From the NCBI GenBank assembly GCA_024227565.1, contig JAAEUE010000132.1:1-64000 (forward strand): DNA of 64,000 nt. Direction: 5' to 3'. This document shows, in pieces, positions 1 through 7,376 of the stretch. Below the pieces are notes generated by a model. It searched no databases. It saw only the letters and a program-made list of their open reading frames with translations, and was not told where the DNA came from. This DNA comes from Alphaproteobacteria bacterium (GTDB lineage: Bacteria; Pseudomonadota; Alphaproteobacteria; Rhizobiales; CAJQND01). Position 1 is the first letter of the stretch. Each line of letters opens with the position of its first letter. The position numbers were made by a program, and so were the translations under genes.

Positions 1-171
1 AGAGAAAGGATCAAACAGAAGACAATCGAAACCCGGCGCTTGCATCACCGCAAAGCCGCCGCATAGAATGCATAACCGGATGAGCCAGATACTCACTTAG
101 CTCAAACCGCAAAATGTCCCAATCCATATGACGACGGACACGACAAAAACGACCCCGAATACGGAAAAAAG

Positions 172-624
172 ATGCAAGGGGAGATCACCAAAGCCATCCA
201 GGAGACGCTAGTAGATCCGGTGAAATCGATTCCGAACGCGTTTCGGAAGAAAATCGAAAGCCAAGCCCCAGAGCAGGAGGCGAATACTGCACGGATAGAT
301 CAACTCGAAACCGAAGTCCGAGCATTGATGCGATCGGGCAGATACGTCGTTGATGAAGATTCCGCAGAATCGAATGTACTCCACAGGGTGGAGGGCTTGG
401 AACTTCCAATCAGAGAAGGCGTAAACCAGATTGCCGAAACCTTAGAAGATGTTGAGGATTGGGCGTATTCGAGACTTTCCAATGGCGAGTCAGTCAATGA
501 CCTGACCGGTGAACTTATGATCTGGAACCACCTCAATGATGCAGAGCGGCGTGGTTGGCGCTCCGTTATCCGTGGGCAAATCAAAACGCTAATGCGTGAG
601 ACAACTAGGAAAGACCGGGTGTGA
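172..624 (+). CDS. hypothetical protein, charged and mostly helical
   Basis: A 150-residue open frame that I do not recognise. It is rich in Glu, Arg and Asp, with no membrane segment and no signal peptide. Residues 40-56 look coiled-coil-like (ARIDQLETEVRALMRS). The region around 74-130 looks like an alpha-helical fold with Trp at 97, 118 and 128. The ribosome-binding site is weak (an A-rich run before the ATG). It lies alone, left of the split tRNA-Pro, so it may be cargo of an integrated element. Several other frames are open here, but this one has the most protein-like composition. Confidence 0.45.
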   Translation: MQGEITKAIQETLVDPVKSIPNAFRKKIESQAPEQEANTARIDQLETEVRALMRSGRYVVDEDSAESNVLHRVEGLELPIREGVNQIAETLEDVEDWAYSRLSNGESVNDLTGELMIWNHLNDAERRGWRSVIRGQIKTLMRETTRKDRV

Positions 625-710
625 TCAGAGTCCCGAAGTATTCCCGAACCGGAGACAGTCAATTTGCGGAAGGTTGAATGAGATGAAGGGCTTATCAGAG
701 CTGTTGACCG

Positions 711-751
711 GCTCCCAAAGCAGATGCGCTACCAGGCTGCGCTACGCCCCG
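711..751 (-). pseudogene. 5' fragment of a tRNA-Pro(UGG) gene
   Basis: Read on the minus strand from 751, the sequence gives a tRNA 5' half: acceptor CGGGGCG, D-arm GCGCAGCCTGGTAGCGC, anticodon stem TCTGC, loop TTTGGGA with anticodon TGG, then GC. At 710 it diverges: the expected rest of the anticodon stem, the variable region, T-arm and acceptor 3' strand are missing. The gene is therefore cut after 41 nt, inside the anticodon stem, a common crossover point for tyrosine integrases. A TTGAC-containing promoter-like stretch lies just upstream (about 781-805, complement). It cannot give a functional tRNA. Confidence 0.75.
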
Positions 752-823
752 TCCCTTGGATTTCCTGGGCATTTGAAGGGTTTTGAGCGGTTCGTCAAGG
801 GCCTATAATCCGAACAGGCACGA

Positions 824-1864
824 TTAAGGACGATCCACCGCCCTCTCCTTCGGCAGATCAATGATCGTGCCATCGTGCAAGACCACGGACACGCTGATTT
901 TTGTGCGTTGTTCTACAATGTGCTCAATTTCCTCCAGGCGCAGCATGGCGAACGAGGTGGAGAGCGCATCTGCGGTCGTTGCATCATCGGCGAGCACGGA
1001 AACAGATCTGTATCGCCGGGGGCATTCCCCCGTTCGCGGATCAATCAGATGCGTGAAGCGACCGTCAGGTGAGAACGCAAATCCTGCATCGCTTGACGTT
1101 GCCAGCGCTCTGTCCTTCAGACGAAGCCTCTTCAACGTCGCGCCATGGGAAACGACATCGGAAATTCCAACTTGCCATGCCCTTCCATCGGGCCGTTCTC
1201 CGCCTGCGAAAATTTCGCCAAGATCAATCAACACATTACTGAACCCGCGCGCCTTGAGCAGATCTCTGATCCGGTCGGTGATGTAACCTTGCGCGATGCC
1301 GTTCAGTGTGAGCGCCATCCCTTCGCGCTCAAGCATGATTTCCTGGGGCGACAACCGTATGTGCGTCGATCCCACCAGATTGAGATTGGACCGCACAAAC
1401 GCGCCGGCAGGGCCTTTGGATGAAACGCCGGGCTCTGAGAAATGTTCCGCATAGGCGTTCCAGAGACGTTGCACCGTCACATCGAACGCACCGCCTGTTT
1501 CATGAGTAAACTGAAGCGCCAAGGCAAGCAGATCGACCAGTTCGAACTCGGGCCCTTCCACCCGGCCAGTCCGGTTCAGTTTCGACAATGTGCTGTGCGC
1601 ATCGTAAAGGCTGAAAATGGCCTCCAGCCGTCGAATTTCCTGGATACAGCTCTGCAGAGTATCCCGTGCAAGATCTTCGTCTGGGTGCACCAGTCCAACT
1701 TGCACCTCCGCGCCGAGAGCAACGCCTCGCCAGACGGTCTGCCTTTTGACTTGATGGGGGGCCGCCTGAGCCTGTCCACATGCGGCAAACCCCGCCGCGA
1801 CCGTCAAAAACCTGCGGCGCGTTGGTGTCTGGCCACGCAGCAAATTTGAGAGTTCAACTACCAT
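824..1864 (-). CDS. nosX: NosX, ApbE-family FAD:protein FMN transferase
   Basis: ApbE-family flavin transferase, which covalently attaches FMN from FAD to a Thr or Ser of membrane or periplasmic redox proteins, here presumably NosR. About 346 residues from the ATG at 1864; an in-frame ATG at 1873 and more distal starts up to 1921 are possible. A twin-arginine leader is visible (TRRRFLTVAAGFAACGQAQA), so it acts in the periplasm. Family hallmarks include the central LTLNGIAQGYITDRI stretch, LIDLGEI and ATSSDAGF, and HLIDPRTGE near the C-terminus. Last gene of the nos operon, overlapping the nosL stop by about 11 bases if it starts at 1864. The family is certain; the target is inferred from context. 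Confidence 0.9.
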   Translation of the reverse strand: MVVELSNLLRGQTPTRRRFLTVAAGFAACGQAQAAPHQVKRQTVWRGVALGAEVQVGLVHPDEDLARDTLQSCIQEIRRLEAIFSLYDAHSTLSKLNRTGRVEGPEFELVDLLALALQFTHETGGAFDVTVQRLWNAYAEHFSEPGVSSKGPAGAFVRSNLNLVGSTHIRLSPQEIMLEREGMALTLNGIAQGYITDRIRDLLKARGFSNVLIDLGEIFAGGERPDGRAWQVGISDVVSHGATLKRLRLKDRALATSSDAGFAFSPDGRFTHLIDPRTGECPRRYRSVSVLADDATTADALSTSFAMLRLEEIEHIVEQRTKISVSVVLHDGTIIDLPKERAVDRP

Positions 1865-2408
1865 GGCTATCATGTTCTTTAATTGGAACGGTTGGCACCG
1901 GATGTTCACCATCATCGCCAATGAGGTAGGTTGACGGGATACCCTTCAGATCCACAATCTGCCCGCCGTGCCTGGCAACGAACTGTTGCGCCTTGGTGCG
2001 ATCTTTAAACGGGACAGTTTCTTTCGCGCCCATGCCGCCCCGCTTCGCGCTTCCGATCACGTATAGAGCCTTTTGGGCGTCTATCCAGATGCCTTCATCT
2101 TGTGGTTCGGCCCAACTCGCAGCCAGACCCATGTCGTGCACATAAATCGCAAGCACCTTCTGTGCCTCGCCTGGCAACGAGAGATAGGCCAGCCCGTCGC
2201 GCACAGAACTGAACCACAAGGGGTTGGGATAGCCTTTCTCGTGGATCTGTACTTTGGGGCCGGGATGGTCAGCGATGATCATGTTGCAGTAATTGCCGAT
2301 GGCTTCGCGTGTGAGCTTCACCGGATCAGGCATAACAAGCTGGTCTTTGCAGCCGGCAAGCACCAGGACGCAAAACGCAGCGCAGCCGACAAGTCGGAGG
2401 ACGCTCAT
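1854..2408 (-). CDS. nosL: NosL, copper chaperone lipoprotein for NosZ maturation
   Basis: Outer-membrane-type lipoprotein that binds Cu(I) and helps build the copper centres of nitrous oxide reductase. 184 residues. A lipoprotein signal peptide ends in the lipobox LAGC at residues 17-20. The conserved NosL segment follows, with Cys-Asn-Met (NYCNMIIADHPGPKVQI) as probable metal ligands, then NPLWFSSVRDGLAYL. The start codon overlaps the nosY stop in an ATGA arrangement, indicating translational coupling. Confidence 0.93.
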   Translation of the reverse strand: MSVLRLVGCAAFCVLVLAGCKDQLVMPDPVKLTREAIGNYCNMIIADHPGPKVQIHEKGYPNPLWFSSVRDGLAYLSLPGEAQKVLAIYVHDMGLAASWAEPQDEGIWIDAQKALYVIGSAKRGGMGAKETVPFKDRTKAQQFVARHGGQIVDLKGIPSTYLIGDDGEHPVPTVPIKEHDSHGS

Positions 2409-3238
2409 AGCCTTCTCCTTTCAAACATCGCGCACGCGGCCGTCAGAGGCGCAACAATCCAAAGGCACAGCAGAGCCGTCAAAGTGACAGGCGGAATGGA
2501 ACCTGAACCAGTGAGCCCCGTCATGGCCGACAGGGCCGCAGTCTCCGCGCTGCCGGTAAGGTTCAGCATGCGATAAACGTCTGTCGGGTTTGCCAAAAGG
2601 AGGCCGGTGATCATCACATCGTTCAACATTTGCCCGGCACTGGAGGCAAGAAGCCCAATCAGCCCCAGATCGTAGATCAAGACAAACAACAGCCAGATGC
2701 CAATGGCTGCGCCTGCAGCAGTGCCGCGCTCGTGCACAAAGGCGCTTGTGGCCAGGCCAAGAGCCAAAAAGATTGCACCCAAGAGAATGGATGAACCAAT
2801 GAGCAGGGCAAATCCTGCCCAAGCTTGTTCCTCAACCGCCTGGTCAGCGCTCAAGACAATGACAATGCCGGCAATACCAAAGCCTAGGATAATCGATGAA
2901 GACAGCAGGATGAAATGGCCACAGAACTTACCGGCAACAACCTGCCACCGGGCCACCGGATACGATAGGAGAAGGAGCAGTGTCCCGCGTTCTTCCTCCG
3001 CCACAACAGCATCATAGGAGAGTAAAAGGGCAATCAATGGGACAAAGAAGATACTAAGCGATGACAGAGACACGATCGTTACGGCCAGAGAGCTGATCTT
3101 TGTTGCACCTGTGGGGGCGCTGCCAAGCAGCGTGAGCACCAGAGCCAGCCCGGCCATCAACGCGGTGACTATGAGGATCCACCGGTTGCGGGTGCCATCG
3201 GTGACTTCTTTTTGCGCAATCACCATGATCTGTTTCAT
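2405..3238 (-). CDS. nosY: NosY, ABC-2 type membrane permease of the NosDFY complex
   Basis: Membrane component of the NosDFY ABC complex needed to assemble the CuZ site of NosZ. 277 residues with about six hydrophobic segments; the first follows the short cytoplasmic start MKQIMVIAQKEVTDGTRNRW, which is typical of NosY. The motif EEERGTLLLLLSYPV (about residues 81-96) is characteristic of ABC-2 permeases that work with NosF. It overlaps nosF upstream and nosL downstream by four bases each. Confidence 0.94.
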   Translation of the reverse strand: MKQIMVIAQKEVTDGTRNRWILIVTALMAGLALVLTLLGSAPTGATKISSLAVTIVSLSSLSIFFVPLIALLLSYDAVVAEEERGTLLLLLSYPVARWQVVAGKFCGHFILLSSSIILGFGIAGIVIVLSADQAVEEQAWAGFALLIGSSILLGAIFLALGLATSAFVHERGTAAGAAIGIWLLFVLIYDLGLIGLLASSAGQMLNDVMITGLLLANPTDVYRMLNLTGSAETAALSAMTGLTGSGSIPPVTLTALLCLWIVAPLTAACAMFERRRL

Positions 3239-4161
3239 CTGGTTCCCCCACCGCTGGTGTGAGCTGCGAAGATTTGCTCCAGGCTTGGCTCGATTATATC
3301 CAAGCCTTCGAACTCCAATGTGTCGCTCATCAATTCGCGCAGCAGGTCAAGCTTTGCGCCCGGCGCACAGTCCAGCACAGCTGCGCCGTTCATGAACACT
3401 GATTGATCAAATCTCCCGGCAAAGTGTTTGGCGAGCTTGCGCATCTGCGAAGCGTCCGCGCGCAGGCGAATTTGCGGGCGCAGGTTCAGACCTTTGCGCA
3501 ATTCACCAATGGTTCCGTGCGCTTTGAGGCGGCCCTGGCTCAAAATTGCAACCCGGTCTGTCCTGGCTTCCAGTTCGGTCAGAATGTGTGAGGACAGAAT
3601 GATTGCCGCACCGCGCGCCTTTTCCTCATCGATAATTTGAAAGAAGTTGCGCCGTGCGTCCGGATCAAGTCCAGACATGGGCTCATCCAACAGGAGAAGA
3701 TCCGGTGTACCGATCAGCGCCTGGGCCAAACCCAGCCGTTGGCGCATACCTTTGGAGTAAGTCGAGACGCGCCGTTCAGCCGCTTCACTCAACTGCACGC
3801 GTTTCAGGAGACCTGAATTTTGCGTCTCATCTGCACCCTTGAGGCGGGCAAAAAAGCGTAATGTTTCATGAGCGTTCAAGGACCCTTGGAACAATGCCTG
3901 TTCAGGCAGGAAGCCCAGGCGCCGCTTGACGTCGCTAAACCTAGCCTCCTGGGGGTCGCAGCCTAGTATGCCCAAAGCGCCAGAGCTTGGGGGCACGAGG
4001 CCAAGGCAGAGTTTGAACAAGGTGCTCTTGCCGGCGCCATTGGGGCCCACCAGCGCAACGCATTCGCCGGATCTTACAGCCATGGAAACCTGATCGAGCG
4101 CATTGACCGAACGGTAGGTCTTGCTCACCTCATGGCTTGTTATGGCGTAAGGAGCACTCAT
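3235..4161 (-). CDS. nosF: NosF, ABC transporter ATPase of the NosDFY complex
   Basis: Cytoplasmic ATPase energising NosY and NosD. 308 residues. Walker A GPNGAGKST is near residue 39, the signature is YSKGMRQRLGLAQALI, Walker B is LLLLDEPMSGLDP, and the switch His is in ILSSHIL. The C-terminal roughly 90 residues form the extra domain usual in NosF. Both ends overlap neighbours by four bases (nosD, nosY), so the Nos accessory genes are tightly coupled. Confidence 0.95.
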   Translation of the reverse strand: MSAPYAITSHEVSKTYRSVNALDQVSMAVRSGECVALVGPNGAGKSTLFKLCLGLVPPSSGALGILGCDPQEARFSDVKRRLGFLPEQALFQGSLNAHETLRFFARLKGADETQNSGLLKRVQLSEAAERRVSTYSKGMRQRLGLAQALIGTPDLLLLDEPMSGLDPDARRNFFQIIDEEKARGAAIILSSHILTELEARTDRVAILSQGRLKAHGTIGELRKGLNLRPQIRLRADASQMRKLAKHFAGRFDQSVFMNGAAVLDCAPGAKLDLLRELMSDTLEFEGLDIIEPSLEQIFAAHTSGGGTR

Positions 4162-5468
4162 GAGCTTGGCTCCAGATGTTTGGCAAGGTTACCGGGCACG
4201 GTCATTAGCGGAGCGCTGTCGACAACCCCGCCTGGATGCAGTGCGGGAAAGGAACTTTGCGCCCATTTCAGAACTTGAATAGCAGGTGAGTTCGTCAACA
4301 GTTTGGCTGCCGGAAATCGCCAGAGGATCTGGTCGGTAAGATCGTTGGGCCGGTAGGCCGCATCGGCCACACCATCTCTGTTGAGATCAAACGCTGTGTG
4401 ATCGCTCCAATAGTTGCCAGTGCCCTTGTGCGACCACTCAACCCAACGGCTACCGACATATTTTACCTGAGTGCGGTTCTCAACAAATGCATTGCCGTAG
4501 AGTTGATTGCGCTCAGAGCCTCCGGTGAAGTGGATGCCGATGGCACACCGGGAAAACAGATTCCCGGATATCTCGTTCTTGTTCGAATTATAGATAAAAA
4601 CACATTTTTTCGGGCCGCCAATGACCGCATTGCCGCGAACGCGCACCTGATTGGCATAGTTGAAGAGGATGCCCCTGTCGCGGTCGAACTGGGAGAGATT
4701 GTTCTCCACATCGATCTTCTTGGAGAACATGATCGCAAAGCCAAGATGGTTGCGCCGGGAGATGTTGCCACGCACCGAACTGGAGTTGGTGTACATGTAA
4801 TGCACAGCGAACCGCAGGTCCTCCATGACATTCCCGGTGAAACTGTTCTTCTTGCTGGTGGTGACGAAGATTCCATCCCGGCCATAGCGGATGTGATTAC
4901 CCTCAACCCGCGAGCCGGTCGCATTCCAGAGCTGAACGCCGTTCCCCCGTTCGTTCACGCGCAGGTCGCGGCGCCCCTCAATCTTGTTCCCCTTAACCAG
5001 AGCATTCTTGGCGCCCCAAACATAGATACCAATCAAATTGTCGAGCACCCGGTTCTCAAGAATCTTGGCATTGCGCGCTTCTTTGGAAAGGAAGATGCCT
5101 GTGTCTTGGGTCTCCAGCAGGAGGCCCGACCCTGTGACCGTCAGACCCTCAATGAGAACATCGGATGCTTTCACCGTAACCACGCTGCCCACACCGTTGC
5201 CCTTAATCACAGCATCTGTCGTGGCCCCCACCAGACTGATGGACTTGGTGATGGTGACCGGCCCGTGATGAACCCCTGGCAACAGGCGTAGAGTGTCGCC
5301 ATCCTTTGCGTGCCGCAGGGCGTCCTGCAGCACAAGTTGACCAGAGCCGGCGATGACCGGGTGCGCCCCGACCTCAATCACGCCGGCTCCAGCATTGCCC
5401 ATGGCCATGACCACCCCGCCGAGCAAGCCGGAAAGGATCATCATGAATTTGCGAGCCACCATGGACAT
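4158..5468 (-). CDS. nosD: NosD, periplasmic right-handed beta-helix copper-maturation factor
   Basis: Periplasmic partner of NosFY, needed to deliver copper or sulfur to apo-NosZ. 436 residues. A Sec signal peptide covers residues 1-29. The body is a repetitive beta-helix of the CASH/NosD type, with recurring turns such as VLIEGLTVTGSG, NAKILENRVLDNLIGIYVWG and NALVKGNKIEGR. The C-terminal part has the NosD stretch GNYWSDHTAFDLNRDGVAD. The start at 5468 has AAAGGACG at suitable distance. It begins just after the nosZ stop. Confidence 0.94.
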   Translation of the reverse strand: MSMVARKFMMILSGLLGGVVMAMGNAGAGVIEVGAHPVIAGSGQLVLQDALRHAKDGDTLRLLPGVHHGPVTITKSISLVGATTDAVIKGNGVGSVVTVKASDVLIEGLTVTGSGLLLETQDTGIFLSKEARNAKILENRVLDNLIGIYVWGAKNALVKGNKIEGRRDLRVNERGNGVQLWNATGSRVEGNHIRYGRDGIFVTTSKKNSFTGNVMEDLRFAVHYMYTNSSSVRGNISRRNHLGFAIMFSKKIDVENNLSQFDRDRGILFNYANQVRVRGNAVIGGPKKCVFIYNSNKNEISGNLFSRCAIGIHFTGGSERNQLYGNAFVENRTQVKYVGSRWVEWSHKGTGNYWSDHTAFDLNRDGVADAAYRPNDLTDQILWRFPAAKLLTNSPAIQVLKWAQSSFPALHPGGVVDSAPLMTVPGNLAKHLEPSS

Positions 5469-5480
5469 GTTGGTCGTCCT

Positions 5481-7376
5481 TTAGCTTGCCCGAGGTTCCA
5501 CGAGCATGCGTCCGCGCATTTCCATGTGCAGGGCATGGCAGAACCACTGGCAGTAGTACCAATGGACACCCGGGGCATCGGCCACAAAGGTTGCAGAAGC
5601 CGTGGCTTGCGGCCCAACCTCGAAGGCAATGCCATGATTGGCCAGGGTAAAGCCGTGGGTGAGGTCATCCACATCGTCAATGTTGGTGAGGATGATGGTC
5701 ACCTCATCGCCCTGCTTGACCGTGAACTTTTCAAGCGAGAACGTCGGCGCGACCGAGTGCATGTAGACCCGCACCTTGTTGCCATCTCGGATCACATGTT
5801 CAGCCTCTTCCAAATCGACACCATCCTTTTTGGCCATCTCGATCAGGTCAGTGAACATTGGATCGGCGCGGTCGTAGGCCTGCAGCGGATTGACCAACGC
5901 GGCATCCACGATGATGCAGTCGTGAGGTTCGGCAAAGGTCGGGCCATCATGCACCACCTTCATCTTGTCGCCGGTGATGTCGATCAACTGCTCGTTCTCC
6001 GGCTTCAATGGCCCCACGTTGATGAAGCGGTCTTTAGAGAACTTGTTGAGCGAGATCAGCCATTTGCCGTCAGCGTTCTTGGTCTCGCCCATTGATGTAT
6101 GGTTGTGACCTGGCTGATATTGCACATCCACTTTGTGAAGGATGGGCTCAACATCTTCGCCGGCGAATTTCTTTATCGCAAGGTCCATGCTCCACTTGGC
6201 AACCTGACTGTCGAGGAACAAGGTGGTGTAGCAGTTTCCCTTATTGTCGAAGGCCGTATGGAGGGGGCCCAAGCCCAGTTCCGGTTCGGCCACCACAGCA
6301 TCGCGCGGCTTGATTTTATCGGCAAACATGTCCGGGAACTTGCGCACGTCGAGCACCGAAACCGTCGGGGACAGTTTCCCGTTGATGACAATGTGGTGCC
6401 CGTCTGGGGCTGCATTAACGCCATGGGGTGAGTTCGAGATTGGGATGTATCGAGTGTATTTGGAACCCTTTCGGCCATCCAATACCGGCACATCCATTTC
6501 GTAGGTCTTGAAGTCGCCCGCCTTCACACCTGCTTCGATGGCAGCAATGTCAAACACCACGGCCCAGTCTTGCTCAGACGACGTCATTTCGGCCAATGTT
6601 ACGCCGCCTTCTGAGTTGTAGCAGGACGAAACCGCATACTTGCCCTGATAGTCGGCATCCACGTTGTCCAGGTTACCATCGACAATCACCTGCCAGGCAA
6701 CCTTCATTTCATCCCCGTCAATTGCGGTGAAGATGGCATGGTACTTATCGGGGTCATCCAGGATTGAACCATCATTGGGCAGTGGGACCCGGTGTTCACC
6801 GTTGGCGAAGACATAGCCGGTGCGCGGGTATTTTTGCGGCCTTAAACCATGAATGTCCGAAGCATTGGGGATCGAAATGATCTTGTCCGTCTTCATGATG
6901 TCGCAGCGAATGCGGGCCACACGCGTGTTAGCTTTGTCGTTGGAAAAGATGTAGCGCCCGTCATAAGTGCCATCAGTGAACGACATGTGAGGGTGATGCA
7001 GGTCGCCGTTGAGCGGAAAACCACCCTTGTTCTTCCAGAACTCCTTCTCGCGCGGCAGCATGTTTTCAGTGAGCGTCTTGATGCTCTCGTTGGTCTGGCC
7101 CCAGCCGGTGGCGCTGCACCGGTTGAATACGGGAACACGCATAAGCTCGCGCATGGAAGGAAGTCCCAAAATGCGCATTTCGCCGGACTGGCCCGAACTC
7201 CAGAAGCCATAATAGTCGTCCAGATCACCTGGAGCCACTTCAGACTTGCCCGTTGCCGCCTTTGCAGCATTGATAAAGTCCACCTTGTGTGCCGCCAGGG
7301 CACCGGCACCCACGGCAACTGCTGTGCTGCCCAGCATCGTGCGCCGGGAGAGCCCCTTTTTCTTGGTTTCAGTCAT
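5481..7376 (-). CDS. nosZ: NosZ, nitrous oxide reductase (clade I, Tat-exported)
   Basis: Multicopper periplasmic enzyme reducing N2O to N2, the last step of denitrification. 631 residues. The N-terminus carries a twin-arginine leader ([16 protein letters not shown]), which marks clade I NosZ. The seven-bladed beta-propeller carries the CuZ-ligand histidines, for example [15 protein letters not shown] and HNHTSMGE. The C-terminal cupredoxin domain holds the CuA site in [14 protein letters not shown] (Cys609, Cys613, His617, Met620). All key ligands I can see are intact, so the enzyme looks functional. Perfect ribosome-binding site AAGGAG 8 bases before the ATG; the start directly abuts the nosR stop. 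Confidence 0.97.
   Translation of the reverse strand: MTETKKKGLSRRTMLGSTAVAVGAGALAAHKVDFINAAKAATGKSEVAPGDLDDYYGFWSSGQSGEMRILGLPSMRELMRVPVFNRCSATGWGQTNESIKTLTENMLPREKEFWKNKGGFPLNGDLHHPHMSFTDGTYDGRYIFSNDKANTRVARIRCDIMKTDKIISIPNASDIHGLRPQKYPRTGYVFANGEHRVPLPNDGSILDDPDKYHAIFTAIDGDEMKVAWQVIVDGNLDNVDADYQGKYAVSSCYNSEGGVTLAEMTSSEQDWAVVFDIAAIEAGVKAGDFKTYEMDVPVLDGRKGSKYTRYIPISNSPHGVNAAPDGHHIVINGKLSPTVSVLDVRKFPDMFADKIKPRDAVVAEPELGLGPLHTAFDNKGNCYTTLFLDSQVAKWSMDLAIKKFAGEDVEPILHKVDVQYQPGHNHTSMGETKNADGKWLISLNKFSKDRFINVGPLKPENEQLIDITGDKMKVVHDGPTFAEPHDCIIVDAALVNPLQAYDRADPMFTDLIEMAKKDGVDLEEAEHVIRDGNKVRVYMHSVAPTFSLEKFTVKQGDEVTIILTNIDDVDDLTHGFTLANHGIAFEVGPQATASATFVADAPGVHWYYCQWFCHALHMEMRGRMLVEPRAS

Noticed and set aside
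1..66. Open frame from the window edge ending at TAG 66, reading RERIKQKTIETRRLHHRKAA
   Set aside because: Only 21 residues are visible. It could be the tail of a gene to the left, but this length cannot support a call.
596..808. Plus-strand 70-codon frame across the tRNA remnant
   Set aside because: It runs antisense through the tRNA-Pro fragment and has no ribosome-binding site.
4398..5291. 297-codon open frame on the plus strand opposite nosD
   Set aside because: Shadow of the strongly supported nosD frame; no ribosome-binding site and no recognisable domain.
5310..6095. 261-codon plus-strand frame opposite nosZ
   Set aside because: Shadow frame; nosZ is certain on the other strand.
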